A stretch of DNA of 64,000 nt from an uncultured Kiloniellaceae bacterium (GTDB lineage Bacteria > Pseudomonadota > Alphaproteobacteria > Kiloniellales > Kiloniellaceae), in NCBI GenBank assembly GCA_947493695.1, contig CANLSF010000009.1, forward strand, positions 118,048 through 182,047. The letters run 5' to 3'. Below, one piece after another: positions 1-18,299 of the stretch. The notes below the pieces were generated by a model. The model was not told where the DNA came from. It saw only the letters and a program-made list of their open reading frames with translations, and searched no databases. Position 1 is the stretch's first letter; each line of letters starts with the position of its first letter. The position numbers and the translations under genes are program-made.

Positions 1-441
<441 letters not shown>

Positions 442-813
442 TTATTTCGGCCGTTTGGCGCCGTACTTCGAACGGCGCTGGCGGCGATCCTTGACACCCT
501 GGGTATCCAGCGTGCCGCGAATGATGTGATAGCGAACACCGGGCAAATCCTTGACGCGCCCGCCGCGCAGCATCACCACCGAGTGCTCTTGAAGGTTATG
601 ACCTTCACCCGGGATGTAGCTGGTGACTTCGAAGCCATTCGTCAGACGAACACGCGCAACTTTACGCAGCGCCGAGTTAGGCTTCTTCGGTGTGGTGGTA
701 TAGACGCGCGTACAAACCCCCCGCTTTTGCGGGCAGGCTTCCAGCGCCGGTACTTTGTTCCGTGTTACAGGCGCTTTACGCGGCTTACGGATCAATTGGT
801 TAATCGTCGGCAT
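442..813 (-). CDS. rpsL: 30S ribosomal protein S12
   Basis: S12 lies in the decoding centre of the small subunit and controls accuracy of tRNA selection. The 123-residue product has the full family length and begins [10 protein letters not shown]. The conserved [10 protein letters not shown] loop carries Lys43, and GRVKDLPG carries Lys88. These are the positions where streptomycin-resistance substitutions occur, and both are the wild-type lysine here. It is the first gene of the rpsL-rpsG unit, with its own promoter about 175 bp upstream. Confidence 0.98.
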   Translation of the reverse strand: MPTINQLIRKPRKAPVTRNKVPALEACPQKRGVCTRVYTTTPKKPNSALRKVARVRLTNGFEVTSYIPGEGHNLQEHSVVMLRGGRVKDLPGVRYHIIRGTLDTQGVKDRRQRRSKYGAKRPK

Positions 814-989
814 TCAGGTTACTTCCTTAAACCTAGCTCTCGAAGCAAAGCACCGCGGTGGGGCAATAGCCTTACCCACGCGGAGCCTTTAGCGCCGTCT
901 AAACAGCAATTAAATTTTTCATCTCGTGTACCGTCGAGGCTGCGTCTAAACCGCAGTGGGTCTACCACCAGCCCCCTCAAGGTTGGCGC

Positions 990-1018
990 ATACTATTGAC
1001 GCGCCCCTACCGCGTCAA
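990..1018 (-). promoter_or_regulatory. Sigma70-type promoter for rpsL-rpsG
   Basis: On the minus strand a TTGACG element (1013-1018) is followed after exactly 17 bp by TAGTAT (990-995). This is close to the consensus -35/-10 pair. It predicts a 5' leader of roughly 170 nt before the rpsL start at 813. Together with the hairpin at 1055-1102 this accounts for the 318-bp gap between rpoC and rpsL. I see no gene in that gap. Confidence 0.7.
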
Positions 1019-1054
1019 GCCTTTGGAAACCCTTTTTTTGCGGGCCCAAAAGTA

Positions 1055-1102
1055 AACGCCGCCACCGGGATTCTTGAAATAAAAGAACTCGGTGACGGCG
1101 TT
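1055..1102 (-). terminator. Stem-loop after rpoC
   Basis: AACGCCGCCACC (1055-1066) pairs with GGTGACGGCGTT (1091-1102) with one G-U pair, and an inner TTCTT/AAGAA pairing extends the stem. It begins about 30 nt past the rpoC stop. A short T-rich run follows on the minus strand, so it fits a terminator of the rplKAJL-rpoBC transcript. The U-tract is imperfect. Confidence 0.6.
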
Positions 1103-1131
1103 TTAACGCAACGATATATCAAAGCCTGGAG

Positions 1132-5358
<4,227 letters not shown>

Positions 5359-5419
5359 CTAGAAGCGAGCGCTGCCGGCGCATCCGTCACGAATGCACCG
5401 GCAAGATCATCCGCTCGTC

Positions 5420-9589
<4,170 letters not shown>

Positions 9590-9787
9590 GTCAGTCATGT
9601 CCTCGTTGCATCAGGTTTTGACGCGGTTGCGCCAAGAATCTTTTGTTTTTACGAAACGCCCCGTCAGCCGCATATCGATCGCTGCGACCATCGGTGTCCC
9701 GCCCTAGAAACCCGGTTTTAGGCCTTCGGTTTCGTCCGGCCGGCCTGCTGTGAACAGGTCCAAATCAAAATACGCAGAAGGCCGACG

Positions 9788-9815
9788 CGGCGTGTGTGGC
9801 TTACCACACACGCCG
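9788..9815 (-). promoter_or_regulatory. rplL-rpoB intergenic stem-loop
   Basis: A perfect 12-bp stem (9788-9799 with 9804-9815) closes a four-base loop in the transcript between rplL and rpoB. No U-tract follows, so it does not look like a full terminator. In Escherichia coli the same junction holds an attenuator and an RNase III processing site that set the ratio of ribosomal protein to polymerase. A similar role here is inference from position and structure. Confidence 0.55.
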
Positions 9816-9848
9816 GCCGGACCTTGCGTAACGTCCGATCGGCTCTGA

Positions 9849-10223
9849 TTACTTGAGCTCGACCGTCGCACCAGCATCCTCGAGCTTCTTCTTAAGCTCT
9901 GCGGCTTCGTCCTTGCTGGCACCTTCCTTAACGGCTTTAGGTGCAGCTTCAACCAGATCCTTGGCTTCTTTCAGGCCAAGACCGGTGATAGCGCGGACTT
10001 CCTTAATCACGTTGATCTTCTTCTCGCCGGCAGCGGCCAGAATAACATCAAATTCCGTCTGCTCTTCAGCAGCTGCGGCTTCGCCACCACCAGCAACGGC
10101 AGCAACAGCAACCGGTGCAGCGGCGGAAACGCCCCAGGATTCTTCGAGCTTTGAAGCAAGCTCAGCTGCTTCGATAACCGTGAGCTTCGAGAGCTCTTCT
10201 ACCAACTTGTCCAAATCAGCCAT
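9849..10223 (-). CDS. rplL: 50S ribosomal protein L7/L12
   Basis: This is the stalk protein of the large subunit, present in several dimers that recruit and activate translation GTPases. The product is 124 residues. It has an N-terminal dimerisation helix pair (about 1-35), an Ala/Gly/Glu-rich hinge (about 38-54), and a C-terminal globular domain with the [11 protein letters not shown] and [12 protein letters not shown] factor-binding helices. It lies 37 bp downstream of rplJ, the L10 scaffold on which it assembles. Confidence 0.98.
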   Translation of the reverse strand: MADLDKLVEELSKLTVIEAAELASKLEESWGVSAAAPVAVAAVAGGGEAAAAEEQTEFDVILAAAGEKKINVIKEVRAITGLGLKEAKDLVEAAPKAVKEGASKDEAAELKKKLEDAGATVELK

Positions 10224-10260
10224 TTTAATCTCCTAGGCTTGAACTATTTCCTCGAGAGGC

Positions 10261-10779
10261 TTACGCCGCCTCACCTTGAGAGCCGTAGGCGCTGAACACC
10301 CGTGCCAGTTTCCCGGCAGGTGCCTGTACAACACCAGCAACCTTCGTTGCCGGCGCCTGCAGAACGCCAATAAGTTTTCCACGCAGTTCGTCGAGCGATG
10401 GCAATTTGGCAAGCGCATTGATCCCGGCAGGATCAAGAATCGTCTCACCCATTGCACCACCAACGATGGTCAGCTTCTCGTTCTTCTTGGCGAACTCGAC
10501 GCAGACCTTTGCCGCCGCCACAGGATCTTCCGACGACGCAATCGCGGTCGGTCCCGTAAACATTGACTCCAGCGCCTTATACTTCGTGCCCTCAAGCGCA
10601 AGACGCGTGAGCCGATTTTTAGTCACTTTGTAGCTGGCACCAGCTTCTCTCATCTGCGAACGAAGGCCCGACACCTCGGATACGGTCAACCCAGACTGTT
10701 GGGTCACCACGACGAGAGCCGCGCTTTCGAGCGTTTTGTTGAGAGCCGATACCAACTCTTCTTTTTGTGATCGGTCCAC
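10261..10779 (-). CDS. rplJ: 50S ribosomal protein L10
   Basis: L10 anchors the L7/L12 dimers to the ribosome and, as the L10-L12 complex, represses its own mRNA. The 172-residue product begins MDRSQKEELVSALN. It shows the conserved VSGLRSQMREAGASYKVTKN region followed by the helix that binds L12 towards the C-terminus. It is preceded by a 323-nt leader with several hairpins and followed by rplL. Confidence 0.97.
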   Translation of the reverse strand: MDRSQKEELVSALNKTLESAALVVVTQQSGLTVSEVSGLRSQMREAGASYKVTKNRLTRLALEGTKYKALESMFTGPTAIASSEDPVAAAKVCVEFAKKNEKLTIVGGAMGETILDPAGINALAKLPSLDELRGKLIGVLQAPATKVAGVVQAPAGKLARVFSAYGSQGEAA

Positions 10780-11102
10780 GGATCGCTCCGCTCATTTTAG
10801 CCGATGTCCACACGAGGCGGTCATCAGCCGGTTTGCACGAGGATTCCCGGAAAAGCTCCCGGAAATCCGGTTCGCCTGTCCTGGAAGTTCAAGCCTGAAC
10901 GGGTTCCCGAAAGAACCCTCCAAACTCGCTTCCCGTCTGTGCAGGCCCTTACGGCTTAAGCCCCTAAAGTTTCCCGCTTCCTGGGAGACCTATTAGAACA
11001 CCTACAGTCTTGGACAGGTTGGAACGGCAGATGTTGCTACCGCTCCGTTTATCGGCCGCCCTCCGAGGAGTTAGGCCGAATCTCTTAACCCGACGGCCCG
11101 GC
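10780..11102 (-). promoter_or_regulatory. rplJL leader (probable L10-L12 autoregulatory region)
   Basis: No open frame fits this 323-bp gap between rplA and rplJ. On the transcript strand there are at least two clear stem-loops. One is a GGGTTC/GAACCC hairpin covering about 10900-10920. The other is a 10-bp stem of GGATTTCCGG with CCGGGAATCC at about 10840-10870, close to the rplJ start. Long structured leaders at this position bind L10-L12 in other bacteria and couple rplJL translation to ribosome supply. The internal promoter was not located with confidence. Confidence 0.5.
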
Positions 11103-11810
11103 TTACGCCGAAGCCGACAGGCTGGAAACCTCAATCTTTACGCCAGGCCCCATGGTCGAGGACAGAGCTACGCGCTTGACGTAGGTGCCTTTCGCCCCGG
11201 TAGGCTTGGCTTTCTGAATGGCGTCAACGAAAGCCCGTACGTTCTCGACCAGGGCATCGGCGCCAAAGCTGGCCTTGCCGACACCGGCGTGAACGATCCC
11301 GGCTTTCTCAACCCGGAACTCCACCTGACCGCCCTTGACGGCCTTGATGGCTCCGGCAACGTCCGGCGTAACCGTACCCAGTTTCGGGTTCGGCATCAGA
11401 CCGCGTGGGCCAAGAATTTTACCAAGGCGACCAACGACAGCCATCATGTCAGGCGTTGCGATCACACGGTCGAACTCGAACTTGCCGGACTGGATCTCAG
11501 CCGCAAGATCGTCAGCGCCAACGATATCGGCACCGGCTTCACGTGCTTCGTCCGCCTTCGCATCTTTAGCGAAAACCGCAACACGGACCGTTTTACCGGT
11601 ACCATGTGGCAGGGAGACAACGCCGCGTACGTTCTGATCCGCATGCCGGGGGTCAACACCCAGGTTCATTGCGATCTCGATGGTCTCATCGAACTTGGTG
11701 GTCGCACCACCCTTGATCAGGTTGACGGCTTCCGAAAGTGCATAGCTCGAATTACGATCAATGCCTTCATAGGACTTCGTCAGCCGCTTTCCTTTGTTTT
11801 TTCCAGCCAT
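11103..11810 (-). CDS. rplA: 50S ribosomal protein L1
   Basis: L1 forms the mobile stalk near the ribosomal E site and also represses the rplKA message. The product is 235 residues, the standard length. It starts [10 protein letters not shown] and contains the conserved GxMPNPKxGTVT region ([15 protein letters not shown], about residue 135). It begins only 4 bp after the rplK stop, which suggests translational coupling. Identification is certain. Confidence 0.98.
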   Translation of the reverse strand: MAGKNKGKRLTKSYEGIDRNSSYALSEAVNLIKGGATTKFDETIEIAMNLGVDPRHADQNVRGVVSLPHGTGKTVRVAVFAKDAKADEAREAGADIVGADDLAAEIQSGKFEFDRVIATPDMMAVVGRLGKILGPRGLMPNPKLGTVTPDVAGAIKAVKGGQVEFRVEKAGIVHAGVGKASFGADALVENVRAFVDAIQKAKPTGAKGTYVKRVALSSTMGPGVKIEVSSLSASA

Positions 11811-11814
11811 GGCT

Positions 11815-12243
11815 TTATCCCTTCACCTCAAGACCCATCGAGCGCGCCGAACCCATGATGATCTTGGCAGCGGCATCGATATCGTTGGCGTTCAGATCAA
11901 CCATCTTGGTCTGCGCAATTTCGCGAACCTGATCCATGGTGACACTGCCGGCAACTTCCTTACTCGGCGTTTTGCCACCCTTTTTCAGGCCTGCGGCCTT
12001 TTTAAGGAAGTAGCTCGCCGGAGGCGTCTTGGTCTCGAATGAGAAGGAACGATCCGAATACGCGGTGATGATCACCGGAGTCGGCGTGCCCTGCTCGACA
12101 TTCTGCGTAGCCGCATTGAAGGCCTTGCAGAACTCCATAATGTTCAGTCCACGTTGTCCCAACGCGGGTCCGACCGGCGGCGAAGGATTCGCCTGACCTG
12201 ACGGAATCTCAAGCTTGATATAGCCTGCGATCTTCTTTGCCAT
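11815..12243 (-). CDS. rplK: 50S ribosomal protein L11
   Basis: L11 binds the GTPase-associated centre of 23S rRNA and is needed for stringent-response sensing by RelA. The reading frame is open further upstream, but the family start [20 protein letters not shown] at 12243 gives the normal 142 residues and has an AAAGGG-like site just before it. The proline-rich [13 protein letters not shown] segment of the N-terminal domain is clear. It is followed 4 bp later by rplA. Confidence 0.98.
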   Translation of the reverse strand: MAKKIAGYIKLEIPSGQANPSPPVGPALGQRGLNIMEFCKAFNAATQNVEQGTPTPVIITAYSDRSFSFETKTPPASYFLKKAAGLKKGGKTPSKEVAGSVTMDQVREIAQTKMVDLNANDIDAAAKIIMGSARSMGLEVKG

Positions 12244-12343
12244 CAAATAACCCTTTCGGTTCCTGGGTCGCGCGGTCCGGTTATGGCCAACCTCCCGCAC
12301 TTATAAACCGCCCGGCTGACCCGGACGGCGTCTTCTACACGGC
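12244..12343 (-). promoter_or_regulatory. rplK leader (candidate L1 target)
   Basis: This 100-bp gap between nusG and rplK carries GC-rich complementary segments on the transcript strand, including GTGCGGGAGG. L1 in other bacteria represses rplKA by binding a mimic of its 23S rRNA site in this leader. The assignment is by position and base composition only; the pairing was not modelled. Confidence 0.3.
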
Positions 12344-12874
12344 CTACTGCTTCTCGACCTGCGAGTATTCCAACTCAACAGGTGTCGAACGGCCAAAGAT
12401 GGATACGGCCACCTTCAGGCGGGCACGTTCCTCATCAACTTCCTCGACCAGACCGTTAAAGGAGTTAAACGGTCCATCGCTGACACGCACAGTCTCTCCG
12501 ATCTCGAAGGTGATCGAAGGCTTCGGACGTTCAACGCCTTCCTGAACCTGGGTCTGGATCCGCTCAGCCTCTTTCTGGGAGATCGGCAGCGGACGCCCCT
12601 TGTTGCCAAGAAACCCGGTCACTTTCGGTGTATTCTTGACCAGGTGCCAGGATTCGTCAGTCAGGTCCATCTTGATCAGAACGTAGCCCGGAAAGAACTT
12701 GCGCTCGGAATTGACCTTCTGGCCCCGGCGCATCTCAACCACTTCTTCCGTGGGAACCAGGACCTCTTCGAAGAAATCCTCCATCCCTTTCTGGACAGCC
12801 TGATCCTGAATAGACTCGGCAACTTTCTTCTCAAAGCCCGAATAAACGTGCAGAACGTACCATCGCATTGCCAT
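12344..12874 (-). CDS. nusG: Transcription termination/antitermination factor NusG
   Basis: NusG binds RNA polymerase and couples it to Rho or to the ribosome through S10. The 176-residue protein has the N-terminal NGN domain starting MRWYVLHVYSGFEKKV, with the polymerase-contacting KFFPGYVLIKM strand near residue 60. The C-terminal KOW domain follows (FEIGETVRVSDGPFNSFNG, about 123-150). It lies 3 bp after secE and 100 bp before rplK, the usual secE-nusG-rplKA order. Confidence 0.98.
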   Translation of the reverse strand: MAMRWYVLHVYSGFEKKVAESIQDQAVQKGMEDFFEEVLVPTEEVVEMRRGQKVNSERKFFPGYVLIKMDLTDESWHLVKNTPKVTGFLGNKGRPLPISQKEAERIQTQVQEGVERPKPSITFEIGETVRVSDGPFNSFNGLVEEVDEERARLKVAVSIFGRSTPVELEYSQVEKQ

Positions 12875-12877
12875 GGC

Positions 12878-13075
12878 TTAACCCCCGAGACCAAGGATCT
12901 TGCCGACCCCGAATGACAGGATCTGGTCGACAAAAAAGAAGAAGATCGCAGCAAGAAACACCATGACGAAAACCATAATGGTGGACACGATTGTTTCCTT
13001 GCGCGTCGGCCAGGTCACCTTGGAGGTTTCCTGCCGCACTTCCCGAATGAATTGACCCGGACTGGTCTTGGCCAT
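12878..13075 (-). CDS. secE: Preprotein translocase subunit SecE
   Basis: SecE clamps SecY in the inner-membrane translocon. The 65-residue product is the short single-span form usual in alphaproteobacteria. A conserved amphipathic segment (FIREVRQETSKVTWPTRKE, about 9-27) precedes one transmembrane helix of hydrophobic residues from about 29 to 55. It directly precedes nusG. Confidence 0.97.
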   Translation of the reverse strand: MAKTSPGQFIREVRQETSKVTWPTRKETIVSTIMVFVMVFLAAIFFFFVDQILSFGVGKILGLGG

Positions 13076-13141
13076 TCTGCGACTACGTCCTTTTTAACAC
13101 TGCTTCCGCCGAACACAACGGAAACGTTTAAATCATATATA

Positions 13142-13160
13142 TGTCGCAGCGTCTGCGACA
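13142..13160 (-). terminator. Small hairpin between tRNA-Trp and secE
   Basis: TGTCGCA (13142-13148) pairs perfectly with TGCGACA (13154-13160) around a five-base loop. It lies just downstream of tRNA-Trp in the direction of transcription. No clear U-tract follows; an AT-rich ATATATAT stretch does. It could be a processing or terminator hairpin, or part of the secE promoter region. Confidence 0.35.
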
Positions 13161-13188
13161 AAAGCCCCGTTCCCGACGCAGGAACCCG

Positions 13189-13267
<79 letters not shown>

Positions 13268-13348
13268 ATCGCCTCGCCTGCCCCCTATAAACGAGGGCTT
13301 TCCAGCGATTTTGTTCCCACTTCAGGCGTCGGACCTTTCAAACGCCAG

Positions 13349-13420
13349 AGCCGCCTGCGATCTAAATCGCACGCGGCTGAGGAGCTGATCCGGAACCCGC
13401 CCCGAAAGGACCGGGTTCCG
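13349..13420 (-). terminator. Paired stem-loops downstream of tuf
   Basis: Two strong hairpins lie within 85 nt of the tuf stop. CGGAACCCG (13391-13399) pairs perfectly with CGGGTTCCG (13412-13420). A 13-bp stem with one mismatch and a TTAG-type loop spans 13349-13378. Neither has a clear U-tract, so they may be partial terminators, 3'-end stabilisers or processing signals before tRNA-Trp. Confidence 0.5.
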
Positions 13421-13431
13421 AATGATCCGTT

Positions 13432-14622
<1,191 letters not shown>

Positions 14623-14710
14623 TGTTCTGTTCCCGTGCCCGCGTCAGCGCACAAATTAGAGTATGTTGTAATCTCCACGGACCACAGTGATCCGGGAAGC
14701 TCCGTAAACC

Positions 14711-14784
14711 TGGAGCGGGTGGAGGGAATCGAACCCTCGTAACCAGCTTGGAAGGCTGGGGCTCTACCATTGAGCTACACCCGC
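14711..14784 (-). tRNA. tRNA-Gly (TCC anticodon)
   Basis: A 74-nt cloverleaf with encoded CCA. The acceptor GCGGGTG pairs with CACCCGC, the anticodon stem CCAGC/GCTGG encloses CTTCCAA with anticodon TCC, and the T-loop is GGTTCGATTCC. It lies 88 bp upstream of tuf and downstream of tRNA-Tyr on the same strand. Confidence 0.97.
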
Positions 14785-14876
14785 AATTTCGTCCGCTGCG
14801 CTCCCGCCTTCAGCGGATATCCGATAAGGCCGTTAACCTTACCTGACCTTCCGCCAAGCCTGCCGAACCGGCGAAT

Positions 14877-14961
14877 TGGTGGAGGGGGTTGGATTCGAAC
14901 CAACGTAGGCATAGCCAACGGGTTTACAGCCCGTCCCCTTTAGCCACTCGGGCACCCCTCC
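14877..14961 (-). tRNA. tRNA-Tyr (GTA anticodon)
   Basis: An 85-nt class II tRNA with a long variable arm and encoded CCA. The acceptor GGAGGGG pairs with CCCCTCC, the anticodon is GTA within CTGTAAA, and the T-arm contains GGTTCGAATCC. It is the first gene after the promoter at 14998-15025. Confidence 0.97.
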
Positions 14962-14997
14962 ATAGAGATCCCGTTCGACGGCGCAACGAAGATGCGA

Positions 14998-15025
14998 AAT
15001 ATGTTGATTTAATTCGGCCTGTCAA
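14998..15025 (-). promoter_or_regulatory. Sigma70-type promoter for tRNA-Tyr-tRNA-Gly-tuf
   Basis: On the minus strand TTGACA (15020-15025) is followed after 16 bp by CATATT (14998-15003). A perfect -35 box and an AT-rich -10 region about 37 bp before the tRNA-Tyr 5' end fit a strong promoter for a stable RNA and tuf operon. Confidence 0.65.
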
Positions 15026-15125
15026 CTTCAAACTAAAGACAGCGCCCCTCGCAGCCAAAAGAATATTCTGGCTGAAGGCAACGCTTGCAGAACCCAATGC
15101 TCTTGATGGCATAGTACGCGCCATA

Positions 15126-16016
15126 ATGACCCAAAGCAAGCACCCCAGAAACCGCCGTAAATCCGCCGCCAAGGGGATTGACCGCAGCCACCCGCACCAG
15201 CGCAGCGACTCTGGAAGCCCGAAGCGCCCAAAATCAGGAGGCAGCAGCACGCCATCTACCTCCGCAGCCAAAGGAGGCTCCGGCGGCCACTGGCTGTTCG
15301 GCGTTCATGCCGTCCTGGCGGCCCTGGCGAATCCGAAACGGCGCAAGGAAAGCCTTCTTGTGAGCCGGGAGGCCGGCCAGCGGCATGGCGAAACCCTTGA
15401 TAAGCTGCTTGCCCTGCCCGGCGCGCCTCATGCCCACCAGGCAAATCGGGACGACTTTCTTAACGCCCTGCCCGATTCGGCGGTCCATCAGGGCCTGGCG
15501 CTGCAATGTGCGCCCTTGTCGCAGCCTCACATTGAAGATCTGATCGCCGAACCTCCCCGATCCGGCAAAATCCGCCCGGTCGTCCTGGTTCTGGATCAGG
15601 TCACCGACCCCCAGAATGTCGGGGCAATCTTGCGTTCAGCCACCGCTTTCGGCGCCCTGGCTGTCGTCACGACCGGTCGAAACGCCGCCGCGGAGAGCGG
15701 CGTCCTGGTGAAAACGGCCTCAGGTGCCTTTGACCACATTCCCTATATCGCTGTCACCAACCTCGCACGCGCGCTCGAGAGCCTGAAGACGGCAGGTTAC
15801 TGGTCCCTAGGTCTTGCCGGTGAAGGCAAACGGACGCTCGCAGAGGCCAAGAGCGACGGTCCTGTTGCCCTGGTGCTCGGTGCTGAGGGCAGCGGCCTAC
15901 GCCGCCTGACCCGCGAGACCTGCGACGAATTGGTGCACCTGCCGACACGCGAGCCGATTTCGGCTCTTAATGTGTCCAACGCCGCCGCTGTCGCACTCTA
16001 CGAATTGCTGGCATAG
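15126..16016 (+). CDS. rlmB: 23S rRNA (guanosine-2'-O-)-methyltransferase, RlmB/TrmH family
   Basis: This SPOUT-class enzyme methylates a ribose 2'-OH, in the RlmB family at G2251 of 23S rRNA, using S-adenosylmethionine. The frame extends back into the antisense of tRNA-Tyr, so the ATG at 15126 (MTQSKHPRNR, 296 residues) is the sensible start. A basic, Ser-rich disordered tail covers residues 1-50. The substrate-binding domain starts at HWLFGVHAVLAAL. The knotted SAM domain has LDQVTDPQNVGAILRSA, LVLGAEGSGL and the PISALNVSNAAAVALYE signature at the C-terminus. The long basic tail is unusual but may help bind RNA. Confidence 0.9.
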   Translation: MTQSKHPRNRRKSAAKGIDRSHPHQRSDSGSPKRPKSGGSSTPSTSAAKGGSGGHWLFGVHAVLAALANPKRRKESLLVSREAGQRHGETLDKLLALPGAPHAHQANRDDFLNALPDSAVHQGLALQCAPLSQPHIEDLIAEPPRSGKIRPVVLVLDQVTDPQNVGAILRSATAFGALAVVTTGRNAAAESGVLVKTASGAFDHIPYIAVTNLARALESLKTAGYWSLGLAGEGKRTLAEAKSDGPVALVLGAEGSGLRRLTRETCDELVHLPTREPISALNVSNAAAVALYELLA

Positions 16017-16043
16017 CGGTTTTCGCAGTCTTTCCGTCAGGTT

Positions 16044-16655
16044 TCAGAAGCTGGGCGGAGTACAGGCGGTCACCACCTCGACCTCTTCCTCGCCTATATT
16101 CCGGAAGCGGTGGGGAATACGGCTGTCGAAGTAAAAGGCGTCGCCGGGACCAAGCACCCGGCGCTGCTCGCCGACGGTCACCTCGAAACGACCCCGGATA
16201 ACAACTCCGGACTCCTCGCCTTCATGCCGGAGCATGGTATCCCCTGTGTCTGCACCGGGCTGGTAGCGCTCCCGCAGGATCTGCAGGGCCTTGCCCGTCA
16301 GATCACGGCCGACCTGCCGGAATGAGATTTTACCGCCGGCGATTTCCGTCAGCTCATCGGACCTGAAGAAAACCTTTTCGCGTGGCGCCACGTCCAACGC
16401 GAAGAAATCGGTCATCGACATAGGAATGCCCCCCAGCACCTTCTTCAGCATGCCCACGGAAGGACTGGTTCGGTTCTGCTCGATCAATGAGATGACCGCA
16501 TTCGACACACCGGCCCGCTTTGCCAGCTGCCGCTGGGACAAATTATGAAGTTCCCGCAGGGACCGAAGCCTCTGACCGAGATCAAAGTCATCGTCAGACA
16601 CCCCTTCGCCGTTGATTTTGTTGAGGATTTTCTCCGATTCTGCAGCATCCGCCAT
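16044..16655 (-). CDS. XRE-family regulator with C-terminal cupin domain (PuuR-like)
   Basis: A 203-residue predicted repressor. An XRE helix-turn-helix lies at about residues 27-82 (LRSLRELHNLSQRQLAKRAG and SNAVISLIEQN). A cupin fold at about 130-200 has GEESGVVIRGRFEV, GPGDAFYFDSRIPHR and the metal or ligand-side histidines. This domain pair is typical of PuuR, which responds to putrescine. It is divergent from the aminotransferase at 16802, across an AT-rich 146-bp promoter region. The polyamine and aminotransferase genes alongside support a role in polyamine or omega-amino-acid control. The effector is not proven. Confidence 0.8.
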   Translation of the reverse strand: MADAAESEKILNKINGEGVSDDDFDLGQRLRSLRELHNLSQRQLAKRAGVSNAVISLIEQNRTSPSVGMLKKVLGGIPMSMTDFFALDVAPREKVFFRSDELTEIAGGKISFRQVGRDLTGKALQILRERYQPGADTGDTMLRHEGEESGVVIRGRFEVTVGEQRRVLGPGDAFYFDSRIPHRFRNIGEEEVEVVTACTPPSF

Positions 16656-16801
16656 ACGTTTACTCGTTTATTATATTTAACACTTAGACGCAAAATACGG
16701 CTCATACTGCCTAAAAACAAGGCGGTTGTTTATTTTCTTAATCATTGATAATCTCAAATCCAAGCAATTCTAAGCAAACTCAAACCTGCAGGGGTGTCGT
16801 G

Positions 16802-18154
16802 ATGGACGGGCTGAATTCCTCCGGAGGCTTCGATGCGTCTCCGAACAATCTCGAGTCCTTTTGGATGCCGTACAGCTGGAACCGGGAGTTCAAAAAGAAC
16901 CCGCTTCTGCTCACAGCCGCAAAAGACATGCATTACACCTCACTGGACGGCCGTCAGATTCTTGACGGGTCCGCCGGTCTCTGGTGCGTGAACGCCGGTC
17001 ACTCCCGTGACAGGATTGTCAAAGCGGTCCAGGAACAGGTCGCCAAACTCGACTTTGCCCCGACCTTCCAGTTCGGACATCCCCTCGCTTTCGAGCTTGC
17101 CTCGCGCATGACCAACATGCTGAGCGGCGACTTCGATCATGTCTTCTTCTGCAATTCGGGTTCGGAAGCCGCCGATTCCGCCCTCAAGATGGCCTTGGCC
17201 TACCACCGCGCCCGTGGCCAGGGACAGCGCACCCGGCTGATCGGTCGCGAGCGCGGCTATCACGGCTCAGGCTTTGGCGGCATTTCCGTCGGCGGCATTG
17301 TCAAAAACCGGAATGTCTTCGGTACGCTGCTAAACGGCGTCGATCACCTGCCGCACACCTATAATCATGCCGAACAGGCCTACAGCCGCGGCATGCCGGA
17401 ATGGGGTGGCCACGTCGCCGATGACCTTGAACGGATTTGCGCGCTTCATGATCCGGCGACAATTGCCGCGGTGATTGTTGAGCCTATGGCCGGCTCCACC
17501 GGCGTGCTTCCCCCGCCCAAGGGTTATCTGGAAAAACTGCGCGCGATCTGCGACCAGCACGGCATTCTGCTGATTTACGATGAGGTCATCACCGGTTTTG
17601 GTCGCCTCGGCGACAGTTTTGCCACCGAATACTTCGGCGTGGAACCCGACATGATCACCTGCGCCAAGGGACTGACCAACGGTACGATCCCGATGGGCGC
17701 CGTGATCTGCCGCAAGGGCATCTACGAGACCATGATGGACCACGCCGACGAGACGGGCGCGACCATCGAGCTCTTCCACGGCTATACCTACTCCGGTCAC
17801 CCGATTGCCGCCGCAGCCGCCCTGGCAACCCTGGAGGTCTACCGGGAGGAAAACCTGTTCGAGCGCGCCAAAGACCTCTCGCCTTACCTTGAGAACGCTG
17901 CCCATGCGCTGAAGGGCACCAAGCACGTCATCGATATCCGTAACCTCGGACTGGTTGCAGCCATCGAGCTGGAACCGCGCCCCGGTGCGCCGACCAAGCG
18001 GACTTACGATATTTATCGTTCCTGTTTCGAAAAGGGCCTGATGATCAGAATTGCAGGCGAGACCCTGGCGATTTCACCGCCACTGATCGTCACCAAGGAA
18101 CAGATCGACCAGATCTTCGAGACGATAAGAGACGTCCTCGAAGCAACAGACTGA
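16802..18154 (+). CDS. Omega-amino acid--pyruvate aminotransferase, class III
   Basis: A PLP-dependent class III aminotransferase of 450 residues from the ATG at 16802. The cofactor phosphate loop GSEAADSALK lies at about 118-127, the PLP ring aspartate in DEVITGFGR near 260, and the Schiff-base lysine in TCAKGLTNG near 289. The N-terminal ESFWMPYSWNREFKKNP and DGSAGLWCVNAGHSR segments are typical of beta-alanine:pyruvate transaminases. The likely product from pyruvate is alanine, which fits the alanine dehydrogenase gene 146 bp downstream. The exact amino donor (beta-alanine, GABA, taurine or a diamine) cannot be read from the sequence. Confidence 0.88.
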   Translation: MDGLNSSGGFDASPNNLESFWMPYSWNREFKKNPLLLTAAKDMHYTSLDGRQILDGSAGLWCVNAGHSRDRIVKAVQEQVAKLDFAPTFQFGHPLAFELASRMTNMLSGDFDHVFFCNSGSEAADSALKMALAYHRARGQGQRTRLIGRERGYHGSGFGGISVGGIVKNRNVFGTLLNGVDHLPHTYNHAEQAYSRGMPEWGGHVADDLERICALHDPATIAAVIVEPMAGSTGVLPPPKGYLEKLRAICDQHGILLIYDEVITGFGRLGDSFATEYFGVEPDMITCAKGLTNGTIPMGAVICRKGIYETMMDHADETGATIELFHGYTYSGHPIAAAAALATLEVYREENLFERAKDLSPYLENAAHALKGTKHVIDIRNLGLVAAIELEPRPGAPTKRTYDIYRSCFEKGLMIRIAGETLAISPPLIVTKEQIDQIFETIRDVLEATD

Positions 18155-18186
18155 TCTGCAGCGGCACCGCCCGTCATAGACCTTAC

Positions 18187-18223
18187 CTCCGGATCGATCC
18201 GCCCTGCGCATCCCGATCCGGAG
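18187..18223 (+). terminator. Inverted repeat between aminotransferase and ald
   Basis: CTCCGGATCG (18187-18196) is perfectly complementary to CGATCCGGAG (18214-18223), followed by TTT. The 17-base loop is long, so it may be a weak terminator or a regulatory element in front of ald. Confidence 0.4.
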
Positions 18224-18299
18224 TTTCCTGTGGGTCGCACGGAACAGACGAACCTGCGATCCATTTTGCTTTGATTTTGAGTATCTAAGGAGAATCCCC

